From the NCBI GenBank assembly GCA_022606425.2, contig JAHDVF020000001.1, positions 558,001-622,000 of the forward strand: a DNA stretch of 64,000 nucleotides. The letters run 5' to 3'. This DNA is from Lepidostoma basale (lineage: Eukaryota; Arthropoda; Insecta; Trichoptera; Lepidostomatidae). The translations under genes and the position numbers were made by a program. Shown here one piece after another: positions 12,801-24,800 of this stretch (positions are counted from its first letter, which is position 1; each line of letters begins with the position of its first letter). The notes under the pieces were generated by a model. The model searched no databases. It had not been told where the DNA came from and saw only the letters and a program-made list of their open reading frames with translations.

Positions 12801-15800
12801 GATAATATTTCTTTAATGTTGACCACTCTAGGTACTTATAATACCATCTGTTGACCTTTAAAGTAAACATGTGAACGTTGGAATGGATAAACAACAAAAA
12901 AACTTCTGAATCCAATTCTCTTGGGACCACCTTACAGAGTTATATTTGAAGAGTTAAGAACAAAATGCTGAATACCGCTTTTTATTTTAATCGTCAACGA
13001 CATTTTATATAATAAATTTCATGCGTTGTCTTAGTGCAACTTAACTTATCTTATCCATTTATGCATGCTAAAGTATATATCTAGAAATGTGTTTTTTATC
13101 CTTTGGTATGAAGAATACTGTTGTGACAGTGTAGCAAGAGCTATGGCTGCCATATATAAGGTCCCGGGTTCGTTTCCCGGCGATGGCAGTGTAGTTGTCA
13201 CTCTGTTATTAGTCTGGTGTACAATTCAAGTGGACGTCACGGACCAAAAAACGTGTACGGATGAAATTATCCAATTCGCGGGTCATAGGTGGAACAGATA
13301 GCCTAGGATAGAAAATTTTGAAGTTTAGAAGAGGCCTTTATCCAGCAGTGGAGAAAAAATAGCTCAAAAGAAGAAGAGAAGAAGAATTCACGTGATAATA
13401 AAATGGCGAAAGATTGGATACCTATCACATGTCATGAGAATCAATATAAATAGCTAAAAATAATTTGTATATAGTAATTGGGTTCAAACGACCTGTTTTA
13501 TGTTTTTATAATAGATCTCGCCGCTTTGCCACCAATTTTATGTTTTACCTTTCGGGTGAGGACTTTTGGGATGGAATAACTTCTAACACAATTATTTTTT
13601 TAAGAAGAAAACTTTAATGACGTGTTATACGAAAATACGTGTTACAAGTAAGAGTTTAAAAATGAAATCTAGACGTGTTACTGGTAAGGTATTGCAATTA
13701 AATCTGATCCTCCTTCAAGTCGTTTCTGTATTTATATTGTGCAATAACAATAGTTCTTTATTTGACACTATGTGAGAAAATACTAAATTAATTACTTTGG
13801 TTGCGCTTTTGAGATAATTGATTTTACAAAACAGGGCACATAAATTAGTAATTTATTACATTCCTTCGCTGTATGCATGGATGCAACAAGTTGGCCCCAC
13901 AAAACGACGAACATAAGTTATAATACAATTGAGTAATAATGCGATTTATTTACGTAACACTCGAACAAAGGGTTCAGTGTTTCAAAATATTGGTAAATGG
14001 GAATAGGTATATAACACCTGTTGTATACAAAGTAAAAATGTGCCTACATTATACGAAGAACAATATAAACTATGTTATTGGAGGTACAGCTTTCTTTGAA
14101 ACATGCCATGGCAAAAAAAAATTGTGAAAAAAGTAGTATTCATTCATAAATAAGATAATTACAAAATTCCGCACTAATAAAGTCATAGGTTTCAGAAAAA
14201 TATAATTATTTTAGATGCTAGTGCTTCATTTCCAAAATTTACTGATATAACAAAGGAGATTTGAGAATAGAAACATCGAATAGAATGCATCGTATCTCGA
14301 GTTTTTGTAATATTCGGTTTTGTAATAATCAATATTCGGTATAATACGAGTACATGAAGATTATTTCAAGTTGCGAAATGTAATTTTTATTGCATAGTTA
14401 TATTTTAGCATAAATGCATTAAAAACTGCCGTGCAGTCATTGGTAAACATCAGTGTAGGTATGTCATATAATAAGTAAGCAAAAACCTGAAAAAGAGAAC
14501 GATAATATTTTGAATACAAGAGAGCGAGAGAGGAATTGCTCCGAAAGTAATTCGAAATGCACTCGATGCGCATGCCCGAAAACGTTTTACATTATTTTTA
14601 ATTTTGTTCTGATTATTGTTTTATGACAGTAGTATAGAAAACAATATGAGAACAATTTGGTATTGTTAATTGAGAAATTATAACGTGTGTGAAAAAAACC
14701 CATTTAATTTAAAAGTTAAAACTTATTGTACAGTGAACCGAGTGTTTAAAGATTAGAAAATCTTTATTTCCGTGAATATTTCACGGGATGCAACTAGTAC
14801 TTATTTAAATGTCCAAGGGTCATCACAAGAACTAGCAAACATGTTTTACTTGATGCAAACTAATCCCTAGGATTAAAACTAAAAAATAAAATAAAAACCG
14901 TTTCTACACCTATGCGTGTTTCTTCTGAGTCATATCTGACTCGACAGTAGTTATATTTTATTTTCGTGTTTGGTGTAGGCATTGAACGTTGAACGTTCGA
15001 GTTGAACAATGGACCGCTGTTGTTGTTAACACACTTTTGATTGTGTCGTAAACAACAATATTGCCGACTGGCAAGTGACGAGAACATTTTACTACGTTGA
15101 CATTTTCATTCTTTTTTACGAGATTTGCTAATTCAGTTTTATTGCGTGCGATATTAAGAGTTTTACAGTTACAAAAGGATAATGTTTATTGGGGTTAAAA
15201 TGTTTAAAAAAAATCATAAATTATTTTTTTAATCAAATCAAATCAGTTTATTTCATCAATAGACATTACAAAATTAAGGTTTAAGGCATCTATTGAGAAC
15301 AGGTAAAATATTATATTGTGTATATATATGTAGTATACTACTAGAAACTCATGAGAGAGGGTTCGACATTAGGAAGACAAGATACTCTCCAGAATTAAGA
15401 GTGTTTGCCTTCTGAACGTACTTTCACTAATATGAAAGACGTCGATCTCCGAGGAGACCGCGTTCAACAAATTAATTTCTCTTCCCACCGGTGTCACCAG
15501 AGGCAGGTTGGTTCTGGCGGACGGTAGGTAAAACAATCTATGTTGTCGCTGTCGGAGATATCTATCAGGGACAAAAAGCCGAACACCCTCCAGCACGTAA
15601 TCTATAGAAATGGGTTATGAGATGCCCATCTCTTCGAAGCTGCAGAGAGTTGGTCCCAAGCATTCCCAACAGAAATGCCGTGGGATAGAGCCACGGATAG
15701 CTACTATAATCCCTCATGTAGAGATACCTCAGATTTTTTTTCTTAAGGGGTAATATGGAATATGGACGATTCTCATTATTGATGTTTTCCTCTATTTCGT

Positions 15801-18800
15801 TTCATATACCACCGAATATATACGAGGGTCATCCGTAAAGTAGTACCCGTTTACGCCGTGCGGAGCGCTGGCGAATAGAGTAGCCGTCGGACAAGTACTA
15901 ACACTTTCAGTTGTATTTCAGCTGTCTGTGTACAACGTTACATCTCGCTGGTATTGACTGTGTTGTTTCTGTGATTTTTTATAATGTTCAAGAAAATAGA
16001 GAACGTCACCAGTTGTGAAGTTAGAGCTGTGATTACATTTCTCAACGCAATATTTACAGTCAATTGAAGGAGGTGTATGGAGACAATGTTATGGATGAGT
16101 CGTCTGTTTGGCGCTGGTGTCGTAATTTCAACTTGGGAAGAGGGAACACCCATGATGACGAGCGTTCGCGACGGATGTCAGTCTTTACGGATGAACTGCT
16201 GAGTTCAATTGACGAATTCGTTAAGAAAGATCGGCGCGTTACAATTGATGAGATTTGTGAACATTTTTTGTAATGTTTCACGAACAGTTATTCACTCCCT
16301 CACGTTTCACAGCCAGGACATCTGTCTACTACCGGGCCCTTGGCGTCCTTCAAATTTTCCCCTCTAATATCAGTTGAAGAAGGTGGTACTTTTTCCCACG
16401 CAGGATATGACCCAGATGTGAATTCTTCAGAACCTTGATAGTTGATAACAGCTCCCTGTCAGCTCTAGCTCACCTCAGGACATCGGTGTTGGTAACAAAG
16501 TCTGTCCAGAGAGTTCTGAATATTCGGCGATAGAGCCATATTTCAAATGCTTCCAGTCTGTTCATTGAATTGACTTTTAAGGTCCACGTTTCATATCCAT
16601 ACAATAAAACAGACCACACATAGCATTTGATCATTCTCTTTTCGTATAATAATAGTGTACAAAATTAAACAAAAAATAATGTCGAAGTATCGTAGTATTC
16701 CCGTCAAAATAATGATTATATAAAATAAAACTTCTATAAAGCAGACGTTTTCATTCATGTTAATAATTTATTAACATTAATTACAAATTCCACATCTGGG
16801 TACTGTATGTACTTAAAAAAATTCTATAGAGCCTTGAAACGATGCATGAAGTTATCAAAAACTAATGTGAAACATTTTTTACAGCGAGACATGATATATT
16901 TACGTTTTTGATGGTATTTAATTTCGAAACTTCCAGACATACGTTTGAAAATTTCCAATGTACTGCAACAGTTAAGTAATGTAACATTTTTGAAATATGA
17001 ATGTTGAGTGGATAAAAAAGTGTGGGAAGACCAAAACTGAGGTGGATGGATGGTGTGGAGGGGGACCTCAGCGCAATTGGTGTTATAGACTGAAGAATGG
17101 CAAAGGATTCTGGGAGAAGCCGGGGTCCATAGTCGGCTGTATGTTGTTGTTGAGTGGATGAAAAATGTTTTTTATTTATTAAAATATCTTCGCTTGTTTC
17201 ATCCTAGGATTAGTTTGCAGCAAAGTGAAACATATTTTGCTGGTTCTTGGGATGCCACTTGGGCCTTTAATGTGGTAGTTTCCCGTTGCTTTCCACATTT
17301 GTATACAGCAGGTTATTTGAACCCAATTACTGTATACAACTTTTAAGCTATTGATTTTCATGACATGTGACAGGTAGATAATCTATCGCCATTTTATTGT
17401 GACGTGAATTCTACACCGGACCAAAACAGTGTGAAAATCACGCTGCCATCGCCGGGAATCGAACCCGAGACCTTCGGTGCGGCAGTCGTAGCTCTTGCCA
17501 CTCTGTTCAAACATAGTCGTCCCTGATTTGAGCAGACCACATTTGAAACAAGTATATTTTCTTCGGTGAATCATATTCAATTGAAAATTACATGGCATTG
17601 ATTTCGAGACGCACGATTGGCCATTTCATAAATACAAATAATTGAACAGGTATTTCAACCATTCCGAATATTGTACTCGAACAATCGATAGTTTATTATT
17701 CTAAGCATGTACCGTGTATAGCAACATGGAATTTGTTCAAATCCAATTACACCAACCCAACAGTAAAAATGTTTCTTGGATTGTAGTGCAACAATAAAAA
17801 TATAAAATATAATAATAATACGCTTCGTCAGGGTAACAAAATATACTGAAATCGGAATATTCTGTTACCCTGAGGAAGCTCCGACGGGAGCGAAACCGGT
17901 TGGTGTTTATAACGTATAAAGTGGTTTAAATACAAAATTTACAAGTGTATTATTATTATATTTAATAATATCACACCACAAATTAGGTGCTTCATACGAA
18001 AGTATAATAAACATATACTCGTATTTTTAGGAAAATATAATTTTTACTGATGACCTCCGTGGCAGAGTGGCAAGACCTGTGATTGCCACGCCGAAGGTTT
18101 CGGGTTCGATTCCTAGCGATGGCAGGGTGATTCTAGCACTGTTTTTGGTCTGGTGTTTTTGGTCTGGTGGTGCGCGATAGATTAATCACCATAATCAATA
18201 AATAATAATAGCTAAAAAAACGTATACATTGATTGGATTCAAAAAACGACCTCTTCTTCTTTCCCTTTGCCATTTCCCATCATCTGGGGTCGGCCCTCCT
18301 CGTACGAAAACGCCAAACTTTTCTATTTTGAGTCATCTCCACTGTCAGGTTCTCGCGTTGGAGCTCCTTTTCCATGTTGGTCCACCATGTTGCTATTGGG
18401 CGACCTCTCCTTCTTGGTTTTGTGGTAATGCTGGGGGCTTATGGACAATGTGTTCGCTCTCTCTTTGCATCACATTAAAAAAACGACCGGCAAAAAATAT
18501 TTACTGCCACAGCAATTGTCGTATATTTTTGGAAATTCACTAAAGTTTTTGAATTCCTTACATTACTTTAGTTATAAAATATGGAAGCTATAAAATACTT
18601 TTCTTTGATTTTTTAATATTTGCACACACATTTTCCAATATTAAATAATAAAAAATAATCAGCTTGAAATAGTGAAAAATATTAATATAAGTATTTAAAT
18701 ACCATTGAAATCAGGTATCGCGAAGATTCGCTACATCTTCGTTCGAATGTGAATCCATAACTATAATTTGTTATGGGTCTTCAGACAAGAAGAGTCTTCA

Positions 18801-21800
18801 AATTTGTGATTTTTAATATCTAGTAATGATGAAAATTATTTAATTAACGAACTTGAACTTAACTTATAGCTTAATTATTATGAATATATCTATGTAATAG
18901 GTAATTTTACACTTTAAATGTGTTTAATTTCCACTTTGCACTCACATAGTTGAATGTCGTCAGAGCGGAAAAGAAATTTGCATATTTTAGAAAATTAATT
19001 GAATATTTTCAAACATGCAGTCAAATCTATAATATTTCATTGATAATATATATAATTAATGAATTATTTATAACCACGTAAATTCCGGTCACAGGCATGT
19101 GAATTGAACATTAAACATAAGGATAAAATCCGTGAAATTCAAAAATTATGTAATCGGACGTAAAAAGTATTATCGTACAGGTTTGAAATTTCCTAACGAC
19201 TGTACTAATATTTCCTCTCCCGCAAACAAGACAGTGTCAACGTTGCGGGTTTTTCCGTTTCTCAATCGAACGCACATATTACGTTATATAACCAGAGTGT
19301 GTTTTATTTAACAAGACTACTTGTTGCAATACAAACTATAGGGTGTGCCAAAATTAAAGCAAGATTTGAATTTCCGCCTTTTGCGTAGTAAATTGTTGGC
19401 AACAGCGAAAAAAAAAAATTTGGTAGCTGAAAGTTTACGGTTAGTAAAAATGGAGCGTTACACGATATAACAACGTGTTTTCATAATTGAACAATATCTA
19501 AAAAATAATGAAATTTTGGCGGCCACAGTACGAAAATTTCATACAAAATATCATCGGAATAGTGTTTTAATTTCGTCAACTGTGAAGAGATTAATTGAAA
19601 ATTTTAGGGAGACTGGATCAGTTGGAGACGCTAAACACACTGGTCGTCCAAAAACAAGCCGTTCAAATGTCAACATCAAAGCAGTGTGTGAGAGTGTTGG
19701 TGAAAATCCGTGTGTCTGTACTCTCTCGGGCCCTATTTGGCCCCCTAGATCATGTGATTTAACACCATAAGATTTCATTTTATAGGGTTATTTGAAATCA
19801 AAGGTCTATGCCAACAAGTCCACAACCTTCCGTGCATTACAGGAGGAAATCAAACGCTGCATCAACGAAATTCAGACACATTTATGCAAAATGGTCATGA
19901 AAATTTTCGACAGAGTGCGTATGTGCCAGCAAAACCGTGGAGGCCATTTGCTCGATGTGTTTTTCTATAAATAAAACCCTATACAATGTACTTTATGATT
20001 CAATGTTTAAACAAGACAAAACATGTGTTTACTATTTTATTCAAATCTAGCTTTAATTTTGGGACACCCTATACTCGTATATGTGTTGCCGGCGGCTTGA
20101 ATCCATTATTCGAAAGTTGAGAGACTAACCACATATTCCCAAAGTAATCTTTGCTGGATTAACTATGTAGGAAAAGTAGCGAGTGCTACGGCCCCGCGTT
20201 TCTGCGTCCTATATAAGACTCTCATTTTGGAAGTGATGTATGGAACTGGCAAAAGAAGGGTGAAAGTATTATAAAATAGACCACCACCAGATTGATGCCA
20301 AATATTTAACATTAGCTATAATCAAGCTCATCCTTTCAAATTATAGAATTACGAGTATTTTTATGTTACGCATATATCAAATTTTAAAAATTTCCACCAT
20401 CATTTTCGCCTATTCAATAAAGGTCTGGATAATAATTGTACGTGTTTTAATTTTTATTTACAATTTTCCAGTATACAAAAAAAATGAAATAGCACTGTGT
20501 CAACTGTAAAAGAACATTTGACGTTAAACGATCTACGATAATTGAACAACTGACAGGCAGAGAGTATACAGACAAAAACGTTTGGGAATCTCTGGTCTAA
20601 ACAGATGTACCGCTTATGCAGTTAAATGCAATTTTAAATATCTCACTTTCAAAGGTAGAAACCCCTTTTAGTGCGACATATTAAAACAGGTTTCGCTCGT
20701 AGTTAAACTATTTCAGGTCAATATAAAGATCGCTTGTCATAATGTCCTTCATGATATCGGTCGCGAACGATAAAGTAATAACAAATCTTATAAGTGTTAA
20801 AATATTGCTGACTTTGGAAATATTTCATCATGAGACCAACTTGTTTTTACGTAACATCATTGATATAATGTTGGGATGCGTGAGGATATAGTGTGTTTAA
20901 TGTTATTGCAATATAGGTTTTTCAATTTTTGTAAATAAGAAAATTTATTATTAAATAATATATGAGAAATATAATTTAATAATATTTCTCCATTCTACTC
21001 GTATTATTTATCCGCAACGAGAAATAGAATCTGCTGTACCTCATCATGAAAGGGAAGATCGAGGGTAGGCGTGGTGTGGGAAGACTGGCTCGAGAATATC
21101 AAGGAGTGGACCGGGATTCGGGGGGTGGGGGTGATGCCACCTGATGCCGGTAATAGCCGGTGATACCTGACATGGCACTCCAAGAAGAAGAAGAAACAAT
21201 AGAAACGAAAAAAATTGTAGGCGAAATTAAAATATCAACAATACCAAATTGTTCAACTTTTTTTTTCTACACTTCTGTCATACAACAATAATCATAATAA
21301 AATTCAAAATCAAAACAAAATATAAAGAAGAATTTCTCTCTTGCTCTGTTGTATTCAAAATATTCTTGTACTTTTTCATGATGACATTCGGATTTTTGCC
21401 TATTAAAATTATCAAATTAAATTAAATCAGTTTATTAACTCAACAGACATTACAAACAGCCTAAATGTTTAAGGCATCTATTAAGTACAGGTAAAATATT
21501 ATATAAATATAAAAAATAATACCTGGAACGCATGAGAGATGGTTCGGCATTAGGAAGACAAGATACTATCCAAAGTCAAGAGTATTTGTCTTCTGAACGT
21601 ACTTTCACTAATATAATATTATATATATTTGGGGATTGTGGTGAGAGTTAAAAGCAGTGGAGGTTTCAGTGTTTATTGCAGGTCACAAGTAATCATACGT
21701 TACAGTATTAGCTACTCATAATGGAGCGTGGCTAGATGTCGATAGCAGCGGGGGTGGAGTCCGGGTGGTGAGCAGTAGAGGATTATGGCTCGCTGGGCAG

Positions 21801-24800
21801 TAGCGTCGGTCGGTTGGAGCGAAGATTCGTCGGAAGTTACGTCGTAGCAGTGTAGACAGTTGTGTAGCTCGGTAGGAAGGTCGGAGGTTTCTCGTACGTA
21901 GACTTGACAGCGTAGACTCGTGTCGGTTAGAAGTCGCAATACTGACTGACGTATTGGGTGGTCGGAAGTACCGATTTTATATGCTTTGCTTTCCATTGAA
22001 CACGATGCTCTGCTCTAGTGACCTAGTGACCAAACTGAATAAATCTGGGCCTTCGAATCATCAGTTTTGATAAGTAGGTCCCGAGTCAGGCGTTTTGTGT
22101 ACTATATTTCATCATGAAATATGCTGGTTCAGCGTCGAAGTCCATTTATGTGGGTTATGCATTTAACCCCGACATTTATAAATACTATCTAAATACTAAC
22201 GTAAAAATAATAATATGTCCTTGAAGAGACCGCGAGATTATGATTAAATATTTTTTTTTCTATAAAACCATTCACGATAAATGCTAATGGATTGATTGAT
22301 GGAATGAAACTATTTTAAAATAACAATTGAACAAACAAAATGGGTAACTAAGGTACAATAATTCCTTCACAATTTTTTTCTTTCTTAGGGAAAACGTGAT
22401 ACTGTAAACTAGGAACATGGCTAATATTTGAGTTTTAGCTCGGGGGGATTATTAACCTTCGTGAGGCGTTCATTCAAATAACTTATCAATAAGTAATATC
22501 TTTATCAACAAGAAGTACCCGGAGCCGTGAGGTCATATAATAATTTCAAATAATTGTTTACTTTAGATAAGATTTCTTGAAAAAAAAAACTAAATCTACC
22601 GATACAGATTGAAACATCTACATGACTCAGAGAGAAAAACTGCAGAATTGTGCATGCCAATAATTCCATGAAATATCATTACCTGATAAGATGCAAACGT
22701 GAATTTCTGTTTTTGTTAAATATGGCGCCGTAGTAATGTCAAATCAAATCAAATAAGTTCAATATCTCAAAATACATTGCAAACAATATTAATGTTTGAG
22801 GTAAAATTTAATATATATTATATAATATAATACCAGCAACGCATGAGAGATTAGAGAAGAACGCAAGAGAGTTAGGAATAAGCCTAAGAGACAGAGTCTG
22901 AAACGATACGGTGAGAGAAAAAACAAAGGTCACTGACATCATCCACCGGGTGGCGACTCTAAAATGGCAATGGGCAGGTCACGTAGCCAGTAGCTCAGAT
23001 GAAAAAGAAGACTGCTGACTTGGAGACCGTGGACGGCGAAGAGAAGTGCAGGGCGACCGCAACTACGGTGGAAGGATGATCTGAACAGACACGTCGGAAT
23101 AACCTAGATACAGTCTGCACAGGGCAGAGTGACATGGAAGCGAATGGAGGAGGCCTTTGTCCAGGAGGGAACGGGAATAGGCTGAGAAAGAAGAAGAATA
23201 TGATGAGAGATGATTCCATATTACGAAGACAAGATACTCTCTAAAGTCATGAGTATACTCTACGCGACAGAATGAGAAACAACTCCACCAGAGAAATGTG
23301 TGATATCCACGATGTCATCAGATGGGGGAGACAATGAAGAAGATATTGGAGGGACCATGTGGAATGAATGGACACCAAAATATTGCTACACCTTGCCCTA
23401 CATTGGAAATCAGAGGGAAGAAGGATGCCTGGAAGACCCCCCCAAGAGATGAAAATACAGCTGCGAATAAATATCGAAGGAGGCATCAAACTCTGCGTAA
23501 ACATACCCTAGCGGCCTCCAATCAGTATAAGAAGAAAAATAAGTAATATTTGCATGATTGATTAATTTGATTTCATCAAACAGCCGTAAAACTCATGAAG
23601 AGTTTGTCTCTTTGGTAATGTTATCTCCTTGCTGGTCAATCAAGCTCCTTGATCCTGTGCCTTTAACTCCCAGCAGCTTCGTGCAGCAACTTAGTACTTG
23701 TATATTATAACACTTGTTATAAAACTAACTAACTAACCATCACGTCGTCTCCTCGAAAGGGTAGGCAAAAATAATGGACTACCACACTTTAACCGATGCG
23801 GCACTCCATCCTTTTCTTTTCGCCCCCGCGAGAGACGCAGTGTGATGGGTTGCGAACCTCATCGCCACCAATAGGCATCTCCCGCGCACACTTCGACCGT
23901 CCAACGTCAACAAAATAAATCTAAAACAAATTATAAAAAATACAATGATATAAAATATTATAAATAAAATAAAATAAAATAACAAAATAAAAATAATTTA
24001 CACATAATGTTTTTTAGATGGTGCACTTGTGTCCCTTGTTATATATTTTCGATAACTATTTTCTTATCCATATTTTCACATTGTGACCCCTTTTTAAATA
24101 TGCATCATATTAATAATGACGACCTTCATGGCAGAGTGGTTACAGCTGTGACTGCAACACCTAAGGTCCCGGGTTCGATTCCCGGCGATGACAGGGTGAA
24201 AAAATCACGCTGTCTTTGGTCTGAAAAGAATTCACGCGGCAATAATAATGGCGATACACTATTAGATATCATGAAAACCATAGTTAAAAAAATGTATACT
24301 GTAAATAGGGTTCAAACTACCTGCTGTAAACAAACATGTAAAAAGCTATGGGAAACTACTACATCTCAATGACCATAACAATGTTATACTTTGCTGCAAA
24401 CCAATCCTTAGGATTGAAAGTTTTTTTTTTAAATAAAGAGGCACCTACCTGCCTTCAATTCCTTTCTGATATCATCGTAAGAAATAATGTTATATTTTAT
24501 GTACAGTGTTTCCACATATTATTATTATTATTATTATTATTTTGTTATCGCTCTTTACATCATGACAGCATGAGCCAAATATATGTAAAGGGTATTATTA
24601 TAGCTATCATAGTGATTCTCATGACATGTGATAGGTAGCTAATCTATAGCTATTTTATTGTCACGTGAATCCTACACCAGACCAAAGACAGTGTGACAAT
24701 CACACTGCCCTCGCCGGGAATCGAACCCGGAACCTTCGGGGTGGCAGTCAATGCACTTACCACTCGGCCACGAAGGTCGTCGATGGGTAGTACCTAATAC

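Noticed and set aside
21712..21996. 94-codon minus-strand open frame with Thr/Cys-rich protein
   Set aside because: Lies between the TATA box and AATAAA of the probable solo LTR; no similarity recognised.
24600..24780. Functional tRNA gene on the minus strand
   Set aside because: A and B boxes are good, but the head recurs about nine times with the same downstream body, so it is a SINE promoter; no full cloverleaf.
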